Source of the DNA: Viola odorata
Taxonomy: Eukaryota; Streptophyta; Magnoliopsida; Malpighiales; Violaceae
Reading direction: 5' to 3'
NCBI GenBank assembly: GCA_963691705.1
Contig: OY829542.1
Coordinates: 29,002,579-29,066,578 of the forward strand
DNA: 64,000 nt
The first letter of the stretch is position 1. The number at the start of each line of letters is the position of its first letter. This document shows, in pieces, positions 45,891 through 56,624 of the stretch. The notes under the pieces are model-generated. The model made no database searches, was not told where the DNA came from, and saw only the letters and a program-made list of their open reading frames with translations. The position numbers and the translations under genes are program-made.

Positions 45891-46004
45891 ATAATGAGTG
45901 TGAGTAATAAATTGCTTACCCGGGTGTGCTGAGCAATGAGTGCATTTATAATGAGTGTGAGTAATAAATTGCTTACCCGGGTGTGCTGAGCAATGAGTGC
46001 ATTT
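45891..46004 (+). repeat. Perfect 57 bp tandem duplication
   Basis: Two consecutive copies of a unit running from ATAATGAGTGTGAGTAATAA to CAATGAGTGCATTT, with the central GCTTACCCGGGTGTGCTGAG identical in both. Recent slippage or unequal exchange. Confidence 0.85.
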
Positions 46005-46661
46005 ATGATCAGATCAATCACTTGTGGTTAAAAAAATTGTCATCAGTTTACCTGCAAAGTATTGGGGTTGGTCCAACGTAAACGCTACAATCAAGTCAGT
46101 AAGTATTATAATTTAATAATCATAAATATATATTTAAATACAAAATGATTGACAAAGTGACGATGATGACAGGTCAAGTTATGTCGAGATGGGATGATTG
46201 ATGCCGCTGATTGCTAATTGTTTGGGTTTATTTTCTGAGTGTAGGTCTAGCAAAATAGGAGATATAGTATCTATTTATAATGGCAGAGTGGTGTAGGTTT
46301 AAACCTAAAATAACGGGTTTTATGAGCTTTAGCCCAATAAATATAATATTATTAAGATGTCCAATTCGGAAAGGAGTCTGAGAACTATATATTTGAAGAC
46401 TTTAAACATCTCTAATATTAATTTTTCGGTTGATATATTTTAATTTTTTTACAATTAAGTAGGATAAGGCCACATTTAATCTAGAGTAACCTTAAAAAAA
46501 CATTTAAGCTTAAGTGAACATAACCGTAGCTAAAAAGTTGAAATGATTGTAATCGCAGCTTAACAAAGCTTTTTGAATATAAGGAAGCTTAACAAAGCTT
46601 TTTGATGTAACGAAACTTAAAAAAGCTTTTTAATTTAATGGAGCTTAAGAAAACTTTGGAT
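46005..46661. other. Spacer with short AAGCTT-rich repeats
   Basis: No gene. Around 46556-46655 there are three imperfect copies, roughly 30 bp apart, of CTTAACAAAGCTTTTTGA. Confidence 0.5.
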
Positions 46662-46691
46662 ACTTGTCAAAAAGGAGTTGGTTGATTGGGT

Positions 46692-47111
46692 TAGGGGTGG
46701 CAATATGAACAACTGTCTATATACTCGACCCGTCCGTCCATATGTCCAATTTGTTCGTCCATGTGCTATTTAATAAATGGGTTGGGTTAGATCTGTCCAG
46801 CTACATATACGGACGAACGGGACAAATCCAACGGATTCCCGTCCGTCCGTTTATTATTTAATTTTTTAAAAAATATTAATTTTTCAAAAATAAAAATATT
46901 TTTCAAAAAATTACTCTTATTTTAAAAAAAAAAATTCAAGTTCCAGAAAAAAATTATTGTTGGACGGAAATCCGTTCAAACCCGGCTAATTTAGTTGGAC
47001 GGGTCTGGTCCGTCCGTTTATTAAATGGATTTAAACAAGTCTGTCCAGTTTATTTATTGGACAAATGAGATTGCTACATGGACGTCTATCCGTCCCATAT
47101 TGCCACCCTTA
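46692..47111. mobile_element. hAT-type MITE, 420 bp
   Basis: Ends are TAGGGGTGGCAATATG and CATATTGCCACCCTTA, with an 8-base target repeat GATTGGGT at 46684-46691 and 47112-47119. The empty site exists in the window: the paralogous sequence at 45755-45775 reads GGTTGATTGGGTTTAACTTC without the insert. The subterminal zones are rich in GTCCGTCC / GGACGG motifs. No coding. Confidence 0.9.
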
Positions 47112-47250
47112 GATTGGGTGCAACTTCAATCATGTATTTTAATCAGTTCAGTATTGGTTCTTGGTTGCTATTGAGCGGTTGGTCAAGTTTTTCTGGTTTT
47201 CCCGTGCTTGACCCGACGTCTCTCCACACCGCCTCCAATCTTTACAAATG

Positions 47251-49139
47251 ACTACTTTAGCACTTTTATTTATAAAAAGTTTTTAATTAAAGCCTTGTGC
47301 AAATAAAAACAAAATTGATTAAATTAGGCCCTTATAAATCAATTGAGTTTCACTGAAAATGTAAAAAAAATGTAGAAAATACTTTAAATTTTAATTTTTA
47401 AAAGTTTAAAGTATTATTATCACCTCGGATAATATTAAATTTTTATATTTTCTTTAATATGTAAGGGCTTAATTGAATCATTGTTGCAAATACAAGTTGC
47501 AATTTAAGGTTTCGAAAAAAACATTATGGCAAGCCAATTATACATTATGGACAATGTATGGCACTAATATCTTCCATGGATTTATTTATCTTTTCATCCG
47601 TCGTAAATTTAAGTGTGCTTTTACTCTTATAATTTCATTAATCTGTATATATCAATTAATTTTTATTTATAATTAACCTATTAATTAACTGATCAAGTAT
47701 TTAATGTTTGAACTTTACTTTGTAACTCTAAACATGTTTTCTCTTGGATCTTCGATCCAATTCATTAAAATGTCAACTGGTTATAAAAAATGCATATTAA
47801 TTATTTAAATTATAATTAAATTATGAATTAATATATTAACAAGTTTATAATTATATAAAGATAATAAGAAGAGTATCACAGATATGAAAATTTCTTTTAC
47901 ATACATGAAAATAAATATATATAGTAAACACTAAATTAAGAAATAAACTTTCATGAATATGTACGAAAGAAAACTTTGAAGTATATATACCTTTAGCATA
48001 TTATATATTTTGAAGAAAATTTGAGACATCAAGAATGAAAAATGCCCAAAACGTTTTTTGAAAACTTTTTTTATCATGCATTGTTTTGATACGTAGTGCT
48101 AAATTGAAAATCACATCCGTATATGTATATATAGTGTGATTTTACTTGAAGAAAAAATAAACATAAAATTTATTTTAAAAAAAATAATGAAAGAGTCACA
48201 GTTGGCCATTTCCAAGAAGATCTTTTTTTATTTTTTTCTCCTTTTTTAAAATAAAAAAGAATTTATCATCTTAATCTCTCTTAGAAATGTAAGTTAAATT
48301 GAAGGAAAAAAACTTTTCAAGATGAAAGAGCGATGAGGCAAGTTGCAAAAGCAAGAAAAGGTGTATATGCTGGAAAAAGAATCATGAGTGTCGAAGGAAT
48401 AATTTAGGGTTGATTCTTTTATGCCAAACTTATGTACTAGTTACTAAATACAACATCTTTTTTTTTATGAACATAACTAAATACAGCATCATTCCACGTA
48501 TATATATATATATATGAGTCAGAAATTCTTAATAATGATACATCTATTATTAGTCAGGCAATTAAAAAGCTATATATCCATTAGTATTCTAGGTATATGT
48601 ATCGTTTTGTTTTGGTTTAATATTCACAGTTGATGTAAAAAAACGAATTTTTCTTTACTTCTTACTATTTAATAGAGAATAATATTTGTGTTGTGGAAAG
48701 TTTACTCAAAAGAAAAATTGTCAAGAAAGTTTACTCAAATTTTACTCAATAAACAATTTTACTGAAATTTTCAATGGATCCATTAATCGCCAATCATCCA
48801 TCAATGCAAATGCTTTAAATGACATAAAAATGCACATTGACGCCATTGTTACAATTATGCTCTAATCCACAAAAATATTTTTAGGGTTCCTAATTCAGGT
48901 AATTTAGTAAATTACATCTTTCATTTTTGAAATTTTATACGGCCGCCAACTTTTATCTTCCACGTTTATGGTCTAAAGTTTTAAACTTGATGACAAAAAA
49001 AATCATTTTAACTAATGTTTAAATACTATCATTAAGGTTATTTGTTTCTGCCAGGCCAGTTCACTTTAGGGTAAAACGTTTTCAACATGTAATTTCTTCA
49101 TATATAATTATCAAAGTAATAACCTTTTACATAAGCAAT
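47251..49139. other. AT-rich intergenic DNA, no gene seen
   Basis: Only homopolymer A/T runs and a (TA)n stretch near 48500-48516. The short ORF at 47473-47676 has no recognisable motif and no sign of coding bias. Confidence 0.65.
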
Positions 49140-49198
49140 TAATAGAGTGTCAAATCATTCACACAGACTAATATATTCTTCTTTTGTTATAAATACGC

Positions 49199-49401
49199 GC
49201 AGTGGATACCAAGGAAATGGCAGGTATGCACCTCGGCAACTCTGTGGGTCTCCTGACCCGCAAGGCAAATCGGCGCCTTTTAGCCAGTTCCCTTGGTATG
49301 TTGAACAACTTCAGTTGTGGAGCCTGACATGGTTTAATGACAGAAACCATGACGCTAACCATGAACCTTTCATTTTGAGAATAATAATTCACATGGTTGG
49401 G
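49199..49401 (-). other. Unrecognised leader-like unit, copy 1 (distal half)
   Basis: Together with 51169-51391 this is an inverted copy of 62251-62660. The homology runs on the minus strand from the TATA box (51381-51390) through CATGTCTAGCTAAATACTCTC, ATGAATGTCTCATGGGTGAG and CAACTGAAGTTGTTCAACAT to GTATCCACTGC at 49199. A solo LTR (49402-51168) splits it. Blocks of 20-33 bases are identical between copies, but an ATG-started frame comparable to 62416-62697 is broken here by a 2-base insertion. Confidence 0.6.
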
Positions 49402-51168
49402 TGATCACGTGCTTGTCGAGGGCACGATCAAATAATTACAACATATCACATGCAACAAAAAAAAGGATTGAAGACAGTGGCAAGAGGTTCGATCCACAGA
49501 TAATGGTGAAGACATACACTAGACAAGACCAGATATAAAATGTAACAATAAAAGAAACAATAGGGAGTGGGTGGGGGGGTTGGTTGGTTGGTTAATCTAG
49601 TTAACCAAGATAGAGATGGTTGCTAACAAGACAATTAATAAAAATAGAAATCAAGGGCACGACATGCAAACAAAAATCAAGGGCAAGACATGCAAACAGA
49701 AATCAAATAAAGAAATAAAGTCAAAAGAGAAGAGGTTAAAGAAATAAAATCAGAAGAGGAGATCTTAGCAAAGGACATTCCCGGGTTGAGTCGAGGGCTA
49801 GATAATCATCGGCGCAGAAATATTCTATTCTCATGCCATAGACATGCTATAGAGGCCATGTTTCCACGTAGGCCCCCTACTTACCTTCTTACATAAAAGC
49901 TACCCCACGTTTCCACATATGAGGTGACCTTGACGTTTCGTCGTCCCCCCAGGCACGAATGCGGGGAGGCAATACTCAAAATGCCCATGAAGTGGAGGCA
50001 ACACAGATCTAGGGCGTGACATCTCAGTGTGTCAAGCTCGCATCACATACCCTAAACGACCATTTACCCCTAGACGAAAGACCTCTCGCGATGTCCCCAC
50101 TAGGTGTCTACTCTAACTCAAGGATTCACGTCAGTTATAACCAAGAGAATGACAGTAATCATCTAGGATTAGTTACTAGTTGGCCTGACTACTAATAATC
50201 TTACCTTGGACGAATTAACAAGAAACCGACAAACAATCGAATACAACAATAAGAATATGTTAAACACATTTAGGCCTCTTAACTACCCATGTAACCCTCA
50301 AAATACCTCTACTAAGAAGGGAGAATCTAGCTACTCATACCACAAAATAAATAAACAAAATAGGAAAAGAAAGATTGCATAAAAGAAGAACAAGAAGAAG
50401 AAAACTAATAAATGTTACCGGCTGGAGCAAAGCTCTGGTTAAATACAGTGACTGCTGGATGAAGATGCCTCAGCCACCACCCAAAAGGGGGAGGAGAGAA
50501 AAGGAGGCGGCTCCCAAAAGAAGAAAGTGGAAAAATGTTTACAAGATGTCTAAAACCCTAAAAACTAGAGGTTTATATAGTGTCATGCCCACAAGAGGAC
50601 AAAATCCAGCTAAGGGACTACAAAAAGACAAATTCCAGGTAAGGGGAGAAAGTGACAACACATTGAGTGTGCTAAAATATTCTGGAATCTTCTAGAAACG
50701 CAAGGAATCCCATGGAAATCTTCAGAGATTCCTTTCTTTGGCCTTTGATTAAGAACTGATGCAGAAGCATCGCGGGCAACGAGACTGCTCACTGGTCTGG
50801 TTAGCATCGGGGGCACGACGACTAAAGAGAATATTCTTGAGGATCTACGCGGAACCTTCTAGAAGACATCAGAGGTGACACGTGGGAGTACGACAACGAG
50901 GACACGTGGAAGTAACGCTTTTGGTCTGTCCAGGGCTAGACGATGGAAACCACGGCAAGGCCTCGATGGTAAAGTTGGTGTCTTGACCTCGATGTTAGTC
51001 TTGAAGCTTGAGAACTGTAGAAATCCTTCAAAAATCGCTCACTTTCACTTTTTTCTTCCTTCTGGCACTGATCTGCAAAAAGATGGGAAAAAGGGGAAAA
51101 TCAGAAGTACCATGCCCTCGAAAAGGCCAAAATAAAGGGAAAAAACCTATACTAAAAATATGCGATCA
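49402..51168 (-). mobile_element. Solo LTR, minus strand
   Basis: 1767 bp, TGATCACGTGCTTGTCGAGG to AATATGCGATCA, with target repeat TTGGG at 49397-49401 and 51169-51173. The uninterrupted sibling at about 62455-62500 provides the empty site. The minus-strand end CTCGACAAGCACGTGATCA fits the CGAC...CA ends of the other gypsy-type LTRs here, and 1-608 is a partial second copy of the subfamily. Confidence 0.9.
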
Positions 51169-51391
51169 TTGGGCGAACAGGTTGCTGAAGCAGACCATGT
51201 TCTCTCACCCATGAGACATTCATTTTTGAAAGAATGAAGGTTGTATAGTAAGAACTGGAAAGCTAATTTAGTTGAAGGTTAGATGGAGAGAGAGAGAGAG
51301 TATTTAGCTAGACATGTTTTGAAGTTTGCAGGCTAAGTTTTATTTTATTTTTTTATGATTTGTATAATGATTACCTCCCTCTATATATAGG
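51169..51391 (-). promoter_or_regulatory. Promoter and leader of unit copy 1
   Basis: Minus-strand TATA box CTATATATAG (51390-51381), followed by a presumed 5' leader with a (CT)n tract (51300-51284) and the ATG of copy 1 at about 51222-51220. Homology to the other copy stops exactly at the TATA box, where TGATGCGATCC, an LTR-like end, begins. Confidence 0.5.
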
Positions 51392-53520
51392 TGATGCGAT
51401 CCGACCTCCTTTTACAGAGATCTGAAGCGTGATAGAAAGGGAGGATCTAGCTCTAGAGTTTGAAACACACAAACAACAGGGGATATAACAGGAAATATGG
51501 ATGAACGGAGGAAGACATGCAGCGGAATGAAATTAGAAACAATTACCTAGATTTGAACGGCAAAAGGATTAGGAATGATAGTTGGAACAACGATCGATTG
51601 AGTACTTGAGGTATCCCAAACACTCCTCCAATCGCTCATAAAGGAAGTAACAACGAGTTACACAAATGGGTTATTTAATCAAGATATAAGCCGAGGCCCA
51701 AAGAGTGAGACTCGGTTCTATGGATGACTAAACGAGGTTGGATTGTTGCTATTTTTACTTGAATCAAACCAAAGTAATCCAAACCCAGGTAAGAGCCAAA
51801 GGAGCTTAGGTGAATAGGAATGAGTATTCTTAACTTTAACAAATTCACATATAATCCAAGCTGCCCATAACGTACAATGTATGACACTATTTATACTAGT
51901 TACAAGAATAAGGGTATTTACAGACTAGTTCCTTGCAATATTGTCATGGAATTCAAATGAAATCAATAGAATTACCATTCAAAATGCATAAGAATAAGTG
52001 GTAGAACCACTGCAATTAAGGCTCAATCAGTCAGCATGAAAATTCATTCTGAAATTTAAAAGAGTAGGAAACCTTTCTTTTTTCCCTTCATATCATATGG
52101 TAGCAATGATGGGACTTGGTATTGGCAAGGGAATTTCCATGCCACAAGAAGTTATGAGTTTTACTGTAGTTTTTGTGCAAATCTAAGAAATAATAAAATC
52201 TTCATATGGGCCCTTTCTTTCCAATTTGGCATCATAAGCACAAATCAGAATTAAAAAAAGGGAAAAGGGTTTATTAGCTAATGACAGTCTAATATATCTC
52301 ACTTTATTCCAGCAAGCCTAAATTTCCAATTGGCTATGAAATTCACTAGCTGCAAACATGATCACGAACAAAATATACTTTCAACTCAAGAAACTAAACA
52401 TCAAATGGAGTTATAACATCAAAAACATCAACCCATCACATCTCATCAATTAGCTGAAAATAAAGAAACACTAAAATAAAATTCGACATGCACACAACCT
52501 AGTTACAACTCTGTAGTAGTCATCAGCGAAGAGCTCGCTTTAACGGATTTGGCATCATTGTTGCCCACTACACTTTCGGCAGACATAATGAAATTTGTAC
52601 CTGCACAATTAGCAAACTATAGTGAAACTCTCTCCCTTACGTGTTTGCCCTTGTGTTTAAGCGCTCGTAAAAGTTGTTCTCATAAATTCGTTCAATTCTT
52701 GGTTCCGATATGGTGTTTACAAGTTTGTGAAACCCGACGGTTCACTATCAATCAATCCCTTCGTTTTAAAATAGACACCATAAGACTCAACAAGAAAGAC
52801 ACATAAATGAAGACTCATAAGCAAAAGAAGGAAAACCGAAAGCAAACAAGACTCAAGGAATGGAAGTCAAAGCGTTAAATCAACCCAATCCATTTGACTT
52901 TGTTTTGCTCTCCTGAGATAGTCCTTTTCTCGTTTCTTCTCTTTTCTTTTTCCTTTTCTTTTAGTAACAAAATTTGTCCTTTTCGCCTACAACTATCGGG
53001 TGCTGTTTTAACAAAAGTAGAATAGGACAATGGTCCCTATTTGATAATTCTTTTGCGTGTCACCCCAAAAGAGGTAATTCATTTCAAAAACACAATCAAA
53101 TGGAAATGAATGACTGGAATGGATCAAACACCTTTAACCAACTCAAGAACGCTAAAAAACACATTAAAATGTTCTTAACTAGAAATTTTGAATTGGTGCA
53201 AAGCTTGGGAAAAACAAATTGCTAACGTGGTATTCTGGACTCGACACACAAGACTCACCACAACAAATTTCAACCAAGAAGGAAGAAGGAAAATCGGTTG
53301 AAAGCAACAAAAACTGGACAGCCCGATGAATACCAAGAACACCAATAATCTGGAAATTTTGCAACTCTCAAACCTAGTGTCCAAATGGTTTTTAAAAAAA
53401 AAATTACCAATAGCTTAGTAAACTCAAATCAAACATAGTTTTCACAATAATAGTGGTCTCAAAATAGAAAAGTTGCGTCGATTTTGACAGAAAACAAAGA
53501 CTGATAACTCAAGCGGCAAA

Positions 53521-53532
53521 GCTCCGCTACCA
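53521..53532 (-). other. Primer-binding site TGGTAGCGGAGC
   Basis: Minus strand, two bases from the LTR end at 53535; same 12-mer and same spacing as in elements B and C and the nested element. Confidence 0.65.
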
Positions 53533-53534
53533 CT

Positions 53535-54482
53535 TGACAAGATCCAAGTTCCCTTTTGTAGAATCGGATGCGTTTGAGCTTTGTGGCTAAGGATCTAGCT
53601 CAAGTTATCAATTAAAACCCGAGTGGTTTACAAACAGAATCGATGAAGGTTGCAGAAATGAAAAGATGAAGGATGCAGCGGAATAACAAGATGATGATGA
53701 ACAAGGAAGCGGAACAAAAACGATGGGATTTGTAGTTGGATACTTAATTCAAAATGATTGATTAATAATAAACATCAAATCACACTTGACAATAAACATC
53801 CAAATACATAAATCCAAGATATTGATCGATTATAAATATCCCGAAAGTCGTATAGGATTTAACACAAATAGTAAATCAAAGGTTGAAGATGGTGGATATT
53901 TTACTTGCAAAGAATCAAGTCGTCTTCTGGACTTGATCCTCATAAGGTGAGTTTCTTGTCTTAGAGGACGAAGTATTCTCTACGTAAGAAATAAATACTT
54001 TATACAAAAACTGACTAAAATGAGAGAAGAGCTGGCTATTTATACTAGTAAGTACAGCTGGATCCGTCAGTCTCTCGATAGGTCTTCCCGGTAGCCCTCC
54101 CGAAGGTTTCTAGTTTTGCCAACGGCTCTTGGCAACACTTATGAAGGCTTCCGGTATCTGGCGCTTTTAGATAAGAGGCGCGTTCCCAGTAACATACGTA
54201 TTTCTGGTAACTTTCCCGAAGACGTCTGTTTATTGAGCGTTCCCAGCATCCCTCGTGGAGGTTTCCAGAAGATAATGGTTACCAGTAACAGACACATTCC
54301 CGGTAACTATCCTGTAAGTTTTCAGCTCTTGGGTTCCACCATGGTGCGCAATCACCATTAATGTCTGTTTCTCGGGACGGTATCCTCCTGTATTCATCTC
54401 TACCGTTATCCATAGCATTAGCTTTCTGGCCATGCTGCGGGTTATCTGCTCTTCAAGCGTTATAGTAGTCGTGATCGTATCA
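53535..54482 (-). repeat. 5' LTR of the minus-strand element
   Basis: 948 bp with TG...CA ends. TATA box ACTAGTATAAATAG on the minus strand near 54049-54036. The outer end TGATACGATC equals the LTR ends of elements B and C, although the body is different. Confidence 0.6.
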
Positions 54483-54516
54483 AGTACTGTGCGAAGTCAT
54501 TTTTATACATTCTTGC

Positions 54517-54746
54517 TTATTCAGGTGGGATGAATTCCCATGGAGCATCTTCTTCCATTGTTGGCCAAATCTCTTCTAGAATCTTACGATTGAGTTCACT
54601 AATGCATTTCTGATAGAGACGCATGTCTTTTTCTTGGAAATTCCATGGATAACCAAACTCATAATCGCTGGCTAAGTAGAGGGTCACTTGAGGGAATGGA
54701 ACCAGATCTTTGGAAGCTACATTGGTGATGATTCGATGTGGACAAC
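54517..54746 (-). pseudogene. Retroviral-type polyprotein remnant, C-terminal part
   Basis: A minus-strand open frame from the element C junction to a TAA at 54519-54517, with segments CPHRIITNVASKDLV, LYLASDYEFGYPWNFQEKDM and a final EEDAPWEFIPPE. It is collinear with 60447-61195 once element C and one ACAAC are removed, though one base out of frame. Family uncertain; see the other half. Confidence 0.4.
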
Positions 54747-55734
54747 TGATACGATCCCAAGATATATCACGCGACTACATGGACAAAAGCATCAAGACAT
54801 GATGGAGCAGATAGAGTCCGATTAGGGATCAGAAAGGCTTGATGGAAACCTCTATGTGTTGTTCTTACTGTGTCCAAATTTTAGGACATTTTTACGAGTG
54901 GAGAATCTAAAAGACGAAGCCAACATTCTCATTGACAGTAGTCCTACGCAGACAAGGATTCCAAGACGCATCAGGTAACTTCGTCCGAACCTAGCCAGTG
55001 TTGTACAAGTTCGAATCGTGAGATCGACTATGTTTTGGAAATGTCTGGATGTTAGCTTTCCTTTGGGACAAGTTTCAGACTATTTGGCCCAATGGTTTGA
55101 AAGTTATAGAAGTCGACATTATGGTGTGCAGTGTGTACGCGAGACAACATACAACTTGAAGTTTCGGCCCAAACCTTGGCCCGATGATGGAGAACTCGAC
55201 ATGAGCTACTGGGATGTATTTAATTATATTTATATTTACTTTAATTAGTTGATTAGTTAATTAGTTAATTAGTTAATTGATTAATTAGTTAATTAAGTTA
55301 TTTTCCTTAATTAGAACTTCTACTTCTATTCCTATTAGGGTTTGCTTGTAAACTCTTTATAAGGAGCCGTTTAGCTCCATTATTGAGTTGGCTTTTATTT
55401 GATAAATTCAGAACCATTGTTCTTCAATATTTACCCATTGTTCAACGTGTTGAACCTTGTTCTTCTTGAGCCCGCAATACTTGAGTCGTATACAAGTAAA
55501 TTTTGGAATTGGATTATTGTGTCGTTTGTCTTAGTGTGATTCTCACAATCATTGGGTTTAGTCCTAAGAATCTGATACAAGATCCTTGACGTGAAATCGA
55601 CTAGAACTCTTAGCATTCAGTTGGCGAGGTAGTCTACGTTCGCACGAGTCAAGTTCTCTATTCCGCATTGAAATCCTTCTTTGAACAACGATCAGATTTG
55701 GTGCTACGCATCCTATGCAACTAGGATCATATCA
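54747..55734 (+). repeat. 5' LTR of element C
   Basis: 988 bp. It has tandem TTAGTTAATTAG units near 55245-55295 and the TATA-like TTTATAAGG at about 55357-55365. Confidence 0.85.
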
Positions 55735-55736
55735 GT

Positions 55737-55748
55737 TGGTAGCGGAGC
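55737..55748 (+). other. Primer-binding site TGGTAGCGGAGC
   Basis: Two bases (GT) after the 5' LTR, as in element B. Confidence 0.7.
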
Positions 55749-56624
55749 TTAAGGCGTTCAAAGATTGGTAAGTATCTTTAATTGTTTTCAAGTTTTCATT
55801 GCTGAAATCGGTTTCTTCTTCTACTCCATTCTAAAACCGATTTCCTTGTGTGCTTTGGTTCGTTACTTGAATACAATTGGTTGTATTTTCAGTCCAGTTT
55901 GTTGTGTTGAAATTAGCTAAATTACTTGTGTTTTCTACCAACAAAGAGGTCACGAAATACAAAAGAAAATCTGTGCAAATTCTATCAAGTCGAAATTGAA
56001 TTTTAATATATAGCTACTGAAGTCCGATTTGAGTACAAAAGGATCCGTTGGAAAGCTGTGTTTGTTGGGCTTCTGAATAAAAAACAATCAGTTGATTCGG
56101 AGTTCAGAGTAAAAATTTGTGATCAAAACACTAAACTGTGTTCATAGTAAAAAAAAAAAAAAGGAAAAAAAAACAAAGGAGAAAAGAAAAAAAATTCTAT
56201 TCTGCAAATACAAAAATATATAGAAGTATTTGCGCCACAAAAGTCACATTTAGCAAGGAACGAGTTGAAGTACAATTGGGTATTAAAATCAGAATTAAAT
56301 TTTTTGATATGTTGAGTCGTTTCGAGTCAGTTTGAACCTTCTTTGATTCCTTGAAATTGCCTTCTACTCTACTTGCTATTTGTTTAATTGGTTGTTCTTG
56401 CAATTACTCAAATATCAAGTGTCACCATTCTTTTCAGTGCTAGTTGTCTTTGAGAGTCTTCTTGGAAGCCTTTTTCTTGAACTCTTGAGTCTTACTAACA
56501 CTTGAACAATTGCAGGGATTTTTGGTGATTTTTGTGAGTTCAATTGAGAGTTTAAACAACTAGAGTAAACACATGATGGAGTGCTAGGTTTAGTACAAAT
56601 TTTACGTTTGTTTGCTAGTGTTGT

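Larger units (their letters stand above)
51392..54482 (-). mobile_element. Probable minus-strand LTR element
   Basis: The right part is well supported: an LTR at 53535-54482 (minus start TGATACGATCACG, minus end GGATCTTGTCA) followed by the primer site TGGTAGCGGAGC at 53532-53521. The left end may be TGATGCGATCCGACC at 51392, and TATA-bearing identical phrases CTATTTATACTAGT at 51887-51900 and about 54036-54049 hint at a second LTR, but the two are too diverged for me to pair firmly and flanks ATAGG and AGTAC do not match. The interior (about 52000-53520) has no recognisable gag or pol. Confidence 0.45.

Noticed and set aside
47473..47676. 67-codon ORF in AT-rich DNA
   Set aside because: Its low-complexity hydrophobic product lacks motifs, promoter or homologous copy in the window.
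49168..49392. 74-codon minus-strand ORF as a protein gene paired with 62416-62697
   Set aside because: Most differences between the copies change amino acids and the 5' part is frameshifted, so protein-level selection is not supported; kept only as a possible leader or RNA unit.
49199..49401. miRNA precursor or miR399-type target mimic
   Set aside because: GAGTTGCC and AGGAGA-like pieces resemble miR399 only loosely, the order and spacing are wrong, and I could not find a long hairpin pairing the identical blocks.
51392..54482. Clean insertion with target repeat
   Set aside because: The flanks ATAGG and AGTAC do not match and the two candidate LTRs are too different; reported only as a probable element.
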